A stretch of DNA of 64,000 bases from positions 39,311-103,310 of the forward strand of contig CACEDU010000005.1 in assembly GCA_902558435.1 (NCBI GenBank), in the 5' to 3' direction. A program made the translations under genes and the position numbers. This stretch comes from an uncultured Pelagibacteraceae bacterium. Its GTDB lineage: Bacteria > Pseudomonadota > Alphaproteobacteria > Pelagibacterales > Pelagibacteraceae. Position 1 is the first letter of the stretch. Each line of letters opens with the position of its first letter. This document shows positions 47,510 through 57,494 of the stretch, one piece after another. The notes beneath the pieces are model-generated. The model saw only the letters and a list, made by a program, of their open reading frames with translations. It had not been told where the DNA came from and did no database searches.

Positions 47510-48060
47510 TGTTTGATGAAGCTAAATACAACAATAAAATGTTGAAAACATATGATGTATTTAATCAGGAATTAGGATCCTTGAGAACTGGTAGAGCTAA
47601 TACTAATATGCTGGATATTGTTAAAGTAGATGTATACGGGCAAAAAATGCCAATAAATCAGCTAGGGAGTGTTACAACACCCGAACCTAGAACAATAAAT
47701 ATTCAAGTATGGGACTTGAATAATGTAAATCTAATTGACTCTGCAATAAAAAAATCTGAATTGGGTCTTAATCCACAAATTGAAGGCCAATTAATTAGAT
47801 TACCTATACCTGATTTAAGCGAGGAAAGAAGATCAGAAATGAAAAAAATAATAAAATCTATGGGTGAAAAATGTAAAGTATCAATAAGGAACATTCGAAG
47901 AGAAGCAAATGATGAACTCAAAAAATTATTAAAGGATAAAAGTATTTCTGAAGATGATGTAAAAAAAAAAGAAAAAGTAATTCAAGATTACACAGATAAC
48001 CAGGTAAAAATCATTGATGAAAGAGTAATTTCTAAAGAAAATGAAATAATGACAATATGA
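47509..48060 (+). CDS. frr: Ribosome recycling factor
   Basis: The 183-residue protein has the RRF signature LGSLRTGRANTNMLD, the Pro-rich hinge RLPIPDLSEERRSEM and a three-helix bundle. It splits post-termination ribosomes with EF-G. It starts on the last base of the tsf stop and overlaps uppS by 4 bases, so the translation-factor and envelope genes are coupled. Confidence 0.97.
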   Translation: MFDEAKYNNKMLKTYDVFNQELGSLRTGRANTNMLDIVKVDVYGQKMPINQLGSVTTPEPRTINIQVWDLNNVNLIDSAIKKSELGLNPQIEGQLIRLPIPDLSEERRSEMKKIIKSMGEKCKVSIRNIRREANDELKKLLKDKSISEDDVKKKEKVIQDYTDNQVKIIDERVISKENEIMTI

Positions 48061-48737
48061 AATCTCCAAAACATGTTGCCATAATTATGGATGGAAATGG
48101 CAGATGGGGATTAAAAAAGAAAAAATCAAGAAATTTTGGTCATAGTGAGGGAGTAAAAACTGTCGAAAAAATTATCGAGGAATCAATTTTAAATAAAATC
48201 AAGTATTTAACACTTTATACCTTTTCAACAGAAAATTGGAAAAGACCAAAAAAAGAGATATCTTTTTTAATATATCTTCTCGAACAATACATTGACCAAC
48301 AGCTATCAAAACTTGTAAATAAAAATATTAAATTAAAAATTATTGGAAACATCAATAAATTTCCAGCTTCTTTAAAAACAAAACTTATTAAAGCAGAAAA
48401 ACTAACAAGCAAAAAAAATAAGATTCAAATTAATATAGCTCTTAATTATGGTTCAAAAGAGGAAATAATAAATTCTGTAAAAAAGACTATTAATCTATCT
48501 ATACCCATCAATGAAAAAAATATTTCACAAAATCTTTATACAAAAGATATTCCAGATCCAGAAATACTGATTAGGACTGGAAATAGATTTAGACTTAGTA
48601 ACTTTTTATTATGGCAATCTTCTTATGCTGAGATCTTTTTTGTAAAAAAATTATGGCCTGATTTTAATAAAAAGGATTTTAGAAATATTTTGGACAAATT
48701 TAAAAGTACAAGAAGAAACTTTGGTGCTCTAAAATGA
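48057..48737 (+). CDS. uppS: Undecaprenyl diphosphate synthase (cis-prenyltransferase)
   Basis: The 226-residue protein has the catalytic HVAIIMDGNGRWG (Asp-Gly-Asn), the YTFSTENWKRP segment, and a C-terminal DPEILIRTGNRFRLSNFLLWQ. It makes the C55 lipid carrier for cell wall and LPS synthesis. ATGA overlaps join it to frr and cdsA. Confidence 0.96.
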   Translation: MKSPKHVAIIMDGNGRWGLKKKKSRNFGHSEGVKTVEKIIEESILNKIKYLTLYTFSTENWKRPKKEISFLIYLLEQYIDQQLSKLVNKNIKLKIIGNINKFPASLKTKLIKAEKLTSKKNKIQINIALNYGSKEEIINSVKKTINLSIPINEKNISQNLYTKDIPDPEILIRTGNRFRLSNFLLWQSSYAEIFFVKKLWPDFNKKDFRNILDKFKSTRRNFGALK

Positions 48738-49381
48738 GTGAATTAAATAAAAGATTAATTACATCGTTCTTTCTAACAATCACTATTTTAGTATCTTTTA
48801 GTAATATAATTTTTTTATATGTTATTATTTTTTTAATTAACTTACTTGTTATTGATGAATTTTTTAAAATGATAAAAAAAATTCATATAAAAAAAATTTC
48901 AAAATTTTTAACAATGTTAATTGTTTTAATCTATATGGTATATTTCTCTTTAGTAGTTATCTATTTTATAAATCAATCATTTGAGGTAAATAAGTTTAAA
49001 GTTTTATTTCTTTTAATTATATGCATATCAAGTGATATTGGAGGATATACATTTGGAAAAATCATAGGTGGGAAAAAACTTACAAAGATAAGCCCCAAAA
49101 AAACATATTCAGGTCTAGTGGGTTCATTAGTTTTATCAGTGATATTTGGTTATTTGTTTTATATTTCTAGCACTGATTTAATATTAATAAACCTTAATAT
49201 ATTTCTTTTTATAATCTTAATATCAATATTGTCCCAAGCAGGTGATCTATTAATTTCTTATTTTAAAAGAAAAGCAAAAGTAAAAGATACAGGTTCATTT
49301 TTGCCAGGACATGGAGGGGTTCTTGATAGGATAGATGGAATATTATTGGCATTACCAATTGGTATATTTATTATAAATTAA
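48734..49381 (+). CDS. cdsA: Phosphatidate cytidylyltransferase
   Basis: The 215-residue membrane protein has about six helices and the CDP-alcohol signature SYFKRKAKVKDTGSFLPGHGGVLDRIDG near the C-terminus, preceded by SSDIGGYTFGKIIGGKKL. It makes CDP-diacylglycerol, the precursor of phospholipids. It is somewhat short at the N-terminus compared with the usual 270-285 residues. It overlaps uppS by 4 bases and is followed 3 bases later by dxr. Confidence 0.93.
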   Translation: MSELNKRLITSFFLTITILVSFSNIIFLYVIIFLINLLVIDEFFKMIKKIHIKKISKFLTMLIVLIYMVYFSLVVIYFINQSFEVNKFKVLFLLIICISSDIGGYTFGKIIGGKKLTKISPKKTYSGLVGSLVLSVIFGYLFYISSTDLILINLNIFLFIILISILSQAGDLLISYFKRKAKVKDTGSFLPGHGGVLDRIDGILLALPIGIFIIN

Positions 49382-49384
49382 CTT

Positions 49385-50548
49385 ATGACTAAAAAAATTA
49401 TTTTGCTAGGGTCTACGGGTTCAATTGGAGAGTCAACCCTCAACGCTATAAGTAAAAAAAAAACAAAATTTAAAATTAAACTTCTTACAACTAATAGAAA
49501 TGTAAAAAAAATTTATAAACAAGCAATAAAATATAACGTAAAAAAAATAGTAATTAACGATAAAAATTTATTTTATAAGTATAAAAATATATTTGATAAA
49601 AAAAAAATAAAAGTATTTTTTAATCTAAAAGATTTTTTGATAAGAAATAAAATCAAAGTAGATTTTGTTGTTAGTGCTATATCGGGACTTGATGGATTAG
49701 AACCAACAATTAAAATTATTAAACATACAAAAAATTTATGCATGGCAAATAAAGAGTCTATTATTTGTGGTTGGATGTTAATTGACAAGGAATTAAAGAA
49801 AAATGAGACAAACTTTATCCCAATAGACTCAGAGCATTTTTCTGTCTGGAATTTAATAAAAAATGAAAATAAAAAAAATATTAAAAAAATATATTTGACA
49901 GCCTCAGGTGGACCTTTTTTAAAAAGAAAATTAAAGAATATTGAAAATATAAAACCTAAAATAGCTTTAAAACATCCAAACTGGAAAATGGGTAAAAAAA
50001 TATCAATCGACTCAGCTACAATGATGAATAAAATATTTGAAGTTATTGAAGCAAGAAAAATTTTTAATATGAAAAGTGAAGATTTTAAAATATTAATTCA
50101 TCCAAAATCATATATTCATGCAATAGTTCATTTTAAAACAGGATTAACAAAATTTTTAGCTCACAACACAACTATGGAAATCCCAATTATAAATTCATTA
50201 TATTCCAAGCAGGAACTACTTACATATGAAAATCAAGATTTAAATTATAAAAAATTAAATGGTTTAAACTTTATTACACCAGATATTAAAAATTTTCCTT
50301 TACTAAAAATTTTGAACTATAAATATAATAACACTTATTTTGAGGTAATATTAGTGACAGCCAATGATATATTAGTTAAAATGTATTTAGAAAATTCTAT
50401 TAAGTACATTGACATTCATAAACAGTTAATAAAAGTATTAAAAAACCCTTATTTTGTAAAATATTACAAACAATCTCCAAAAAATATAAATGAAATAAGA
50501 AATATGGTAAAAAAAGTAAAAATATTTTTTAATAAAAAATTAAAATGA
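49385..50548 (+). CDS. dxr: 1-deoxy-D-xylulose 5-phosphate reductoisomerase
   Basis: The 387-residue enzyme has the NADPH loop GSTGSIGESTLNA, the MANKESIICGW motif (about 119), TASGGPFLKRKL, and HPNWKMGKKISIDSATMMNKIFEVIEA (about 200). It performs the committed step of the MEP isoprenoid pathway, feeding uppS and quinone synthesis. The protein is strikingly lysine-rich. It abuts bamA, with no rseP between them. Confidence 0.95.
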   Translation: MTKKIILLGSTGSIGESTLNAISKKKTKFKIKLLTTNRNVKKIYKQAIKYNVKKIVINDKNLFYKYKNIFDKKKIKVFFNLKDFLIRNKIKVDFVVSAISGLDGLEPTIKIIKHTKNLCMANKESIICGWMLIDKELKKNETNFIPIDSEHFSVWNLIKNENKKNIKKIYLTASGGPFLKRKLKNIENIKPKIALKHPNWKMGKKISIDSATMMNKIFEVIEARKIFNMKSEDFKILIHPKSYIHAIVHFKTGLTKFLAHNTTMEIPIINSLYSKQELLTYENQDLNYKKLNGLNFITPDIKNFPLLKILNYKYNNTYFEVILVTANDILVKMYLENSIKYIDIHKQLIKVLKNPYFVKYYKQSPKNINEIRNMVKKVKIFFNKKLK

Positions 50549-52810
50549 ATGAAATTTCTAAGTTATAAATTTATGAAAAAGTATTTTTATATATTAATAT
50601 TTTCGTTTTTTCTGAATATTGTTAATGTTAATGCACAGATTTTTGATGAAATTGAGGTAAAAGGAAATAAAAGACTATCTGTAGAAACTATTTTAATGTT
50701 CTCTGGTCTTAGAACCAACGTAGATTATGAAGCTGACGATTTAAATTTTGCAATTAAAAGTCTTTATGAAACTAATTATTTTAAAAATATAGAAATTAAT
50801 ATTTTTGAAAACAAATTAGAGTTACAAATCGAAGAAAATCCAATAATACAATCTACAACTATTAATGGAATAAAAAATAAATCACTTTTAAAACAATTAA
50901 CAAATATTACAAAAAAAAGTGAAAAATACCCTTTCTTAAAAAGTAAAGTTAAAGATGAAAAAAATATTTTATTAAATTTAGTAAGATCTGCTGGTTTTTA
51001 TTTTTCTGATATAGAAGCTAAGGTAGTAGATAATAAAAATAACTCTGTAAATTTAATATATAATTTTAATCTAGGTGATCGTGCAGTAATTAAAAATATA
51101 AATTTCCAAGGAAAAAAAATATTTAAAGACACAAAACTAAGAAATGTAATTAAATCAGAAGAAGGGAAGTTTTGGAAATTTTTAACTCAAAACAAATATT
51201 TAGATGAAAGAAAAATTCAATTAGATGAAAATTTATTAACTGAGTTTTATAAGAACAAAGGTTACTTTAACGTTAAAGTTAAATCATCATATGCAAAAAA
51301 TATAGAAAATAAATTTTTTGAACTAAATTATAATATAGATGCAGGGATCAAATATTATTTTAAAGAAATAAATATCAATTTAAACGATTCATTTGATAAA
51401 ACAAATTTCAAAAATGTTATTGTCACTAAAAATAAACTAATTGGAGAAAAATATTCAAAAAAAGAACTGGAAAAAATGCTTGATGAAATCAATCAAGTAT
51501 CACTTGAAAAGGAATTTGTATTTGTCGATGTAAATTATGATTTAACAGTATTCAATAAAGACCAAATTAAAATTGACATTAATTTTAAAGATTTAGACAA
51601 AATATATGTTGAAGAAATTAATATTTTAGGAAACTTTATTACAGAGGAAAAGGTAATTAGAAACTCACTAATTGTTGATGAAGGTGATCCCTACAACGAA
51701 TATTTATTTCAAAAGTCTATTTCAAACATTAAATCAAGAGGAATATTTAAAAGTGTAAAACCAAATGTAATGATATCAAAAAAAGATAATCAAATGAGAA
51801 TTATTGACATAAATGTTGAAGAACGGCCAACTGGTGAAATATTTGCTGGAGCTGGGGCAGGTACTACAGGATCTACTTTAACCGCTGGTATAAAAGAAAA
51901 TAACTATTTAGGAAAAGGTATTGGTTTATCCACTTTTTTATCATTATCTGAAGATCAAATTAAAGGTAAATTTTCAGTTGAGAATCCTAATTATAAAAAT
52001 ACAGATCGTTCTTTAAATACAGTTATAGAGAGCACAAGTTCAGATTTTCTAAGCACTGGAGGATTTAAAACATCAAGAACTGGTTTTGGGATTGGTACTG
52101 GATTTGAGCAATATTCAGATCTTTATGTAAATCTCGATATTTCTGCTTATTATGAAAAATTAGAAACAGCTTCTACAGCTTCAGCTCATAAAAAAAGACA
52201 GGAAGGTGATTATTTAGAAAATTTACTTTCTTACAACATTTCACTAAATAAATTAGATCAAAATTTCCAACCAACTGATGGTTACAAAATTGGATTTAAA
52301 CAAGTTTTACCGATATATTCAGATGATTTATCCATAGCAAACACTCTAAATTTTTCTAAGTATACTTCAATAAGTGATAATTTAATTCTTTCAGGAAATT
52401 TTCTATTTATGGCAGTAAATTCAATCGACGATGATGTTAGGGTCTCAAGACGAATTTACATACCAAGTAGCAAATTGAGAGGTTTTGAGTCAGGAAAATT
52501 TGGACCAAAGGATGGAGATGAATATGTTGGAGGAAATTATGGTTCAGCAATTAATTTGAATACAACTTTACCAAGCTTTTTTAGTGGAAATGAGGATCTA
52601 GATCTTAGTTTATTCTTAGATGCTGCAACAATAAGAGAAGTTGATTATGATAGCTCATTAGAATCAAGTGAAATTAGATCAGCAACTGGTATAGCGGTAA
52701 ATTGGTACACTATTGTTGGTCCTCTATCTTTTTCATATGCTATTCCATTAAGTAGCGAGCCCTCAGATAAAACAGAAAAATTTAGATTTAGAATTGGAAC
52801 ATCTTTCTAG
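50549..52810 (+). CDS. bamA: Outer membrane protein assembly factor BamA
   Basis: The protein begins with a signal peptide (track start, 753 residues; ATG 50573, MKKYFYILIFSFFLNIVNVNA, is an equally good start). POTRA repeats occupy about residues 30-430 (DEIEVKGNKRLS, INFQGKKIFKDTKL, EINILGNFITEEKVIRN). A beta-barrel follows, with GTGFEQYSDLYVNLD and the lid motif LRGFESGKFGP (usual VRGF), ending in a C-terminal Phe. It inserts outer-membrane proteins. It is followed directly by the Skp homologue. Confidence 0.95.
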   Translation: MKFLSYKFMKKYFYILIFSFFLNIVNVNAQIFDEIEVKGNKRLSVETILMFSGLRTNVDYEADDLNFAIKSLYETNYFKNIEINIFENKLELQIEENPIIQSTTINGIKNKSLLKQLTNITKKSEKYPFLKSKVKDEKNILLNLVRSAGFYFSDIEAKVVDNKNNSVNLIYNFNLGDRAVIKNINFQGKKIFKDTKLRNVIKSEEGKFWKFLTQNKYLDERKIQLDENLLTEFYKNKGYFNVKVKSSYAKNIENKFFELNYNIDAGIKYYFKEININLNDSFDKTNFKNVIVTKNKLIGEKYSKKELEKMLDEINQVSLEKEFVFVDVNYDLTVFNKDQIKIDINFKDLDKIYVEEINILGNFITEEKVIRNSLIVDEGDPYNEYLFQKSISNIKSRGIFKSVKPNVMISKKDNQMRIIDINVEERPTGEIFAGAGAGTTGSTLTAGIKENNYLGKGIGLSTFLSLSEDQIKGKFSVENPNYKNTDRSLNTVIESTSSDFLSTGGFKTSRTGFGIGTGFEQYSDLYVNLDISAYYEKLETASTASAHKKRQEGDYLENLLSYNISLNKLDQNFQPTDGYKIGFKQVLPIYSDDLSIANTLNFSKYTSISDNLILSGNFLFMAVNSIDDDVRVSRRIYIPSSKLRGFESGKFGPKDGDEYVGGNYGSAINLNTTLPSFFSGNEDLDLSLFLDAATIREVDYDSSLESSEIRSATGIAVNWYTIVGPLSFSYAIPLSSEPSDKTEKFRFRIGTSF

Positions 52811-52811
52811 C

Positions 52812-53318
52812 ATGAAAAGATTATTTTTAATATTCTTAATAAGTTGTTTGCCAAGCACCGTTAATACAGAAATTGTTTATATAGATCTAAATTTTATTTT
52901 AAACAACTCAGAGATTGGAAAATCATTGAATATTCATCTTTCTAAATTGCAAAAGGAGCAATCAGAAAAATATAAAAAAATTCAATTAGATTTAATTGAA
53001 AAAGAAAAAAAATTACTTGCTCAGCAAAATATTCTTGAAAAAAATGAATTTGATAAAAAAATTAAAAAACTATCGGATGAAATTAATGAATATAGATCAG
53101 ATAAAAATAATTCAAATGATGAGCTTAACCAGAATAAAATTAATCAAACAAAACGAATATTAAAAATTTTGAACCCAATTATTACTAGTTATGTAGATGC
53201 TAACTCAATTTCCCTTGTTATACCAAAAAAAAATATAATAGTTGGAAAAAAAAAACTAGATATTACAGACGAAATAATTAAGTTACTAAATAATAAATCT
53301 CAAAAGCTAGATTTTTAA
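52812..53318 (+). CDS. skp: OmpH/Skp-like periplasmic chaperone
   Basis: I choose ATG 52812 (168 residues): [19 protein letters not shown] is a good signal peptide, while the track's TTG lies inside bamA. The rest is a lysine/glutamate-rich coiled-coil protein ([23 protein letters not shown]) with the [16 protein letters not shown] start typical of OmpH. Such proteins hold unfolded outer-membrane proteins. Location after bamA and before lpxD is conserved. Confidence 0.9.
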   Translation: MKRLFLIFLISCLPSTVNTEIVYIDLNFILNNSEIGKSLNIHLSKLQKEQSEKYKKIQLDLIEKEKKLLAQQNILEKNEFDKKIKKLSDEINEYRSDKNNSNDELNQNKINQTKRILKILNPIITSYVDANSISLVIPKKNIIVGKKKLDITDEIIKLLNNKSQKLDF

Positions 53319-53319
53319 A

Positions 53320-54291
53320 ATGACAAATGTTTTTTTTGAAAAAAATAATAATATTAAGATTAATGATATATTTAATTGTTTAAAATTAAAAAAATCGTCT
53401 AAAGATATAAAGGTAAATGACATAAACGATTTGATCGATGCAGATGAAAATGACATTACTTTCTTTCACTCAAAAAAGTACTTAGACTCTGTTAAAAGCA
53501 CTAAAGCTAAAATAATTATAACAAATAGTAAACTCAAAAATATGTTGCCTAAAAACTTATTTATAGTTGAAGTAAAAAATGTTTTATTGTCTGTAGCAAA
53601 AGTTACAACTTTATTTTATCCAAATGCTTTAAATGACACATTTGACAACAATGTTTCAGTTATAAATCAAAATAAATTTACTAATATAAAAATTGGTCAA
53701 AATATATTATTAGGAAAAAATGTTAAAATAGGTAAAAATTGTTCAATCGGTCATAACACAATAATTGAGTCCAATGTAATAATTGGTGATAACTGTAAAA
53801 TTGGAAATAATGTTCTTATAAAATATTCAATAATTGGAAATAATACTACTATACTTGATGGTGCTGTTATTGGTAAGAAGGGATTTGGTTTTTATCCAGG
53901 TGAAAATAAGAATGTAAGATACCCGCATATTGGAAAAGTGATAATTGGCGATGATGTTGAAATTGGGTGTAACAATACGATTGATAGAGGGTCTTTATCA
54001 AATACCGTTATAGGAGATGGAACTTTTTTAGATAATCAAGTTCATATTGCACACAATGTCAAAATAGGAAAAAAATGCATAATAACTGGACAAGTGGGGT
54101 TTGCAGGTAGCACATCAATTGGCAATAGAGTAATGATTGGTGGTCAAGCAGGTATTTCTGGTCATTTGAAAATTGGAGATAATGTTCAAATTGGGGGTGG
54201 TAGTGGAGTTATTAAAGATATACCATCAAATTCTAAAATCATGGGTTATCCAGCTAAAAATATAAAAGAATTTTTAAGAGATAATAAATAA
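53320..54291 (+). CDS. lpxD: UDP-3-O-acylglucosamine N-acyltransferase
   Basis: The 323-residue protein has an N-terminal LpxD domain ([19 protein letters not shown]) and a left-handed beta helix of hexapeptide repeats (about 115-300, e.g. [13 protein letters not shown]). The catalytic His lies in [13 protein letters not shown]. It adds the N-linked acyl chain to the lipid A precursor. It abuts fabZ, which supplies related acyl-ACP chemistry. Confidence 0.96.
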   Translation: MTNVFFEKNNNIKINDIFNCLKLKKSSKDIKVNDINDLIDADENDITFFHSKKYLDSVKSTKAKIIITNSKLKNMLPKNLFIVEVKNVLLSVAKVTTLFYPNALNDTFDNNVSVINQNKFTNIKIGQNILLGKNVKIGKNCSIGHNTIIESNVIIGDNCKIGNNVLIKYSIIGNNTTILDGAVIGKKGFGFYPGENKNVRYPHIGKVIIGDDVEIGCNNTIDRGSLSNTVIGDGTFLDNQVHIAHNVKIGKKCIITGQVGFAGSTSIGNRVMIGGQAGISGHLKIGDNVQIGGGSGVIKDIPSNSKIMGYPAKNIKEFLRDNK

Positions 54292-54741
54292 ATGTCTAAT
54301 CTTAATAAAAAACAAATAATGGAACTGTTACCTCATAGGGAACCAATGCTACTTATTGATGAACTAAAAAATATTAAAAAATTATTTTCAGCTACAGCAA
54401 TTGTGAATGTTAAAAAAGATAGTTTTTTTGTGAACGGACATTTCCCCGGTGAACCTGTTATGCCGGGTGTTCTTATAGTAGAGGCTTTTGGTCAGGCTGC
54501 AGCCGCTCTTACAGCAAATGGACTAGATAAAGCAACTTATAATAACAAACTTGTATTTTTAATGACTATTGAGAAAGCAAGATTTAGAAATCCTGTAATA
54601 CCTGATTGTATTTTGGAGTTAAACATAGAAGCTGTTAGATCTCATGGAAGAGTTTGGAAATACAAAGGTACGGCTTTTGTTGGTGATAAAAAAATGGCAG
54701 ACGCTCAGTGGTCAGCTACTATTGTAGATCGAAAGAAATAA
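54292..54741 (+). CDS. fabZ: 3-hydroxyacyl-ACP dehydratase FabZ
   Basis: The 149-residue hotdog enzyme has the catalytic His and Glu in GHFPGEPVMPGVLIVEAFGQ (about 55) and the start LLPHREPMLLIDEL. It dehydrates 3-hydroxyacyl-ACP in fatty acid synthesis and competes with LpxA/LpxD for the same acyl-ACPs. It is directly after lpxD, with a 52-base spacer before lpxA. Confidence 0.97.
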   Translation: MSNLNKKQIMELLPHREPMLLIDELKNIKKLFSATAIVNVKKDSFFVNGHFPGEPVMPGVLIVEAFGQAAAALTANGLDKATYNNKLVFLMTIEKARFRNPVIPDCILELNIEAVRSHGRVWKYKGTAFVGDKKMADAQWSATIVDRKK

Positions 54742-54793
54742 TTAGTAGTAATAGTTGATAAGAAAAAAATAATAAATTTGTTATCAATTAATT

Positions 54794-55579
54794 GTGATCC
54801 ACAAAACTGCAATAATCGATAATAAAGCAAAAATTTCACAAAGTGTAAAAGTAGGTCCATACTCTATCATTGGACCTAATGTTGAAATAGAAGAAAATAC
54901 AATAATTCATTCACATGTAAATTTAACTGGATACACAAAAATTGGAAAAAATAATCAAATATTTCCTTTTTCATCTATTGGAACTCCACCTCAAGATCTT
55001 AAATACAAAGGTGAGAAGAATTCACTAGTTATAGGAAACAATAATAAATTTAGAGAATATGTAAATATAAACCCTGGAACCGAGCAGGGCGGAGGTATAA
55101 CCAGTATTGGTGATAATAATCTACTTATGGTTTATTGTCATGTTGCTCATGATTGTAAATTATCAAGTAATATAGTTTTAGCTAACAATGTACAAGTTGG
55201 TGGTCATGTCATAATAGAGAAAAATGCTATTGTTGGTGGAAGTTGTGCCATACATCAATTTTCAAGGATTGGTGAGTCCTCTATGATTGGGGGAATGACT
55301 GGTGTCTTAAGTGATGTAATTCCATTTGGTTTATCTATGGGTAACAGAAATAATTTAATGGGGTTGAACCTTATAGGACTTAGGAGATCAAAAGTTTCAA
55401 ATGAAAATATAAAAAAAATACAATCTGCATATAATAAAATATTTAAATCTACTAAATTTAGAGAAAATATTGATAGTCTTGATATTGATTTAAAAGAAAA
55501 TGAATTTATTAAAAAAATTATAAATTTTATTAATTCAGATAAAAAAAGACCAATCTCTCTACCTTCAGATATTAGATGA
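54794..55579 (+). CDS. lpxA: UDP-N-acetylglucosamine acyltransferase
   Basis: The 261-residue protein has a GTG start giving MIHKTAIIDNKAKISQSVKVG, hexapeptide repeats and the catalytic His region MVYCHVAHDCKLSSN (about 116-130). GTPPQDLKYKGE is also conserved. It performs the first step of lipid A synthesis. It overlaps lpxI by 4 bases. Confidence 0.96.
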   Translation: MIHKTAIIDNKAKISQSVKVGPYSIIGPNVEIEENTIIHSHVNLTGYTKIGKNNQIFPFSSIGTPPQDLKYKGEKNSLVIGNNNKFREYVNINPGTEQGGGITSIGDNNLLMVYCHVAHDCKLSSNIVLANNVQVGGHVIIEKNAIVGGSCAIHQFSRIGESSMIGGMTGVLSDVIPFGLSMGNRNNLMGLNLIGLRRSKVSNENIKKIQSAYNKIFKSTKFRENIDSLDIDLKENEFIKKIINFINSDKKRPISLPSDIR

Positions 55580-56367
55580 TAGGATTATTTTTAGGAGAAA
55601 ATGACCTTCCTACAGAAATATTGAAAAAATTAGAAGAAAAAAAAATTAATTATTTTATTTTAGATCTTACAAAAAATAATAAATTTAGAAAAAAAAAAAA
55701 TTCCTTCTTTATAAATATTGGAAAATTTGGGGAAATTTTAAATTTAATAAAATCAAAAAAATGTAAAAAAGTGATATTTGCTGGAAATATAGTTAAACCT
55801 AAAATATCAAAACTTAAATTAGACTTAAGAGGGGTATTTTATATTCCAAGAATAGTTAAAGCATCAAAAAAAGGTGACGCAGCAATATTAAGAGTTTTAA
55901 TTAAAATTTTGTCTGAAAATAAAATTAAAGTTATTAAATTAAATACTTTCAACCCTGAGTTAACATTAAATAAAGGAATTTATACAAAAACTAGACCAAC
56001 TTTATTTGAAAAGGAAGATATAGTTCAAGGAATTAAAGAATTAAAAAAGATAAATTCGCATAATCATACTCAAGCAGTGATTATAAGAGACAATAAAATC
56101 ATTTCTAGAGAAACAAGAAAAGGCACAAAAGTAATGATAAAATCAGTTACTAAGTCTAAAATAAAAAAAGGTATTTTAATAAAACTACCTAAAACAAAAC
56201 AAGATTTAAGGGTAGATTTACCCACAATAGGAATTGATACATTTAAAGATTGTAATGAGGTTGGCATCAAGGGAATTGTTATTAAATCAAATCAAAATAT
56301 TATATTAAATAAAGAAGCCTGTATTAAATATGCTAATCAAAACAAACTCTTTCTCATCGCAATATGA
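55576..56367 (+). CDS. lpxI: UDP-2,3-diacylglucosamine pyrophosphatase, LpxI type
   Basis: The 263-residue protein matches LpxI (DUF1009), the alphaproteobacterial alternative to LpxH: MIGLFLGENDLPTEILKK at the start, VIFAGNIVKPKISKLKLDLRG, KGDAAILRVLIK, the C-terminal LRVDLPTIGIDTFKDCNEVGIKGIVI. It makes lipid X from the diacylated UDP-glucosamine. It lies between lpxA and lpxB with overlaps on both sides, the usual order. Confidence 0.93.
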   Translation: MIGLFLGENDLPTEILKKLEEKKINYFILDLTKNNKFRKKKNSFFINIGKFGEILNLIKSKKCKKVIFAGNIVKPKISKLKLDLRGVFYIPRIVKASKKGDAAILRVLIKILSENKIKVIKLNTFNPELTLNKGIYTKTRPTLFEKEDIVQGIKELKKINSHNHTQAVIIRDNKIISRETRKGTKVMIKSVTKSKIKKGILIKLPKTKQDLRVDLPTIGIDTFKDCNEVGIKGIVIKSNQNIILNKEACIKYANQNKLFLIAI

Positions 56368-57494
56368 AAAAAATTTTTGTTATTACAGGTGAACCTTCGG
56401 GGGATAAATTAGCGTCAGAAGTTATATCGCAAATAAAAACAAAAAAAGCTGATTTAGAGTTCTTAAGTGTTGGTGGAAAAAACTTAGAAAAATTAGGTAT
56501 AAAGACAATCTATGACCAAAAAGAAATAACCTATATAGCTTTTACCGATATTTTATTTAACTTTTTTAAAATAAAACGTAAAATAAAAGATACAGTTAAT
56601 GAAGTCTTAAAATTTAACCCTGATATTTTATTTAGTGTTGATAGTCCGGATTTTACACTAAGAGTTGCAAAACTAGTAAAAGAAAAAAACCCAAAAATAA
56701 AAATAATTCATTTTATTGCTCCTAAAGTTTGGGCATGGAGAGAGGGCAGGGTAAAGAAAATGAAAGAATTTTTGGACCATATTTTATTACTTTTTAAGTT
56801 TGAAAAAGAATATTTTGATAAAGAAAAACTAACCAACACTTTTGTTGGTCACCCATTGTTAGACAAAAAAATTAATGAAAATATCAAAATAGACCAATTT
56901 TTAGATAAAAAAAAAATTATATCGATTTTTCCTGGAAGCAGAACTTCTGAGATAAACCATCATATGCCAATTCTAATTAATTTTATTAAAAAAATGAATA
57001 TTAAGGACCCCAGTTATAATTTCATATTTCATGGAACTGATCAAAATAAAGAACTTATATCAAATTATATTTCAAAAGAACACATGAAAAATCTAGAAAT
57101 TATTAATGACGATAAAATTAAAACTGCAGTTTTAAAAAAATCAATTTTTGCGGTAGTAAAATCTGGAACAGTTTCTTTGGAAGTTTGTAAAATGAATGTT
57201 CCATCAATAATTATATATAAAATGAATTTTGTTAATTTTTATTTAGCAAAATTTCTATTAAATATAAAATTTGTTAATATGATAAATATTATCAATAATA
57301 GAGAAGTTATTCCAGAATTGATACAATCCGAATGCAATGCTGAGGAAATATTTAAAAGTGTTTACTATTTTTTAAAAAAACCAGATTTAATTGCCAAACA
57401 AAAAGATGAAATAAAAAAAACTCTTGAAACTTTGACTTCTCCCAGCTCATCGTCTGAAGAGGCATCAAATATTATCTTATCCTATATTTCCTAA
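56364..57494 (+). CDS. lpxB: Lipid-A-disaccharide synthase
   Basis: The 376-residue glycosyltransferase has FVITGEPSGDKLASEVI at the start, DSPDFTLRVAKLVK, a VWAWREGRVKKMKEFLDHILLLFKFE stretch and FVGHPLLD, then ISIFPGSRTSEI and KSGTVSLEVCKMNVP in the C-terminal half. It condenses lipid X with the UDP sugar to form the lipid A disaccharide. Its 3' end overlaps the convergent gltX by 18 bases. Confidence 0.95.
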   Translation: MKKIFVITGEPSGDKLASEVISQIKTKKADLEFLSVGGKNLEKLGIKTIYDQKEITYIAFTDILFNFFKIKRKIKDTVNEVLKFNPDILFSVDSPDFTLRVAKLVKEKNPKIKIIHFIAPKVWAWREGRVKKMKEFLDHILLLFKFEKEYFDKEKLTNTFVGHPLLDKKINENIKIDQFLDKKKIISIFPGSRTSEINHHMPILINFIKKMNIKDPSYNFIFHGTDQNKELISNYISKEHMKNLEIINDDKIKTAVLKKSIFAVVKSGTVSLEVCKMNVPSIIIYKMNFVNFYLAKFLLNIKFVNMINIINNREVIPELIQSECNAEEIFKSVYYFLKKPDLIAKQKDEIKKTLETLTSPSSSSEEASNIILSYIS

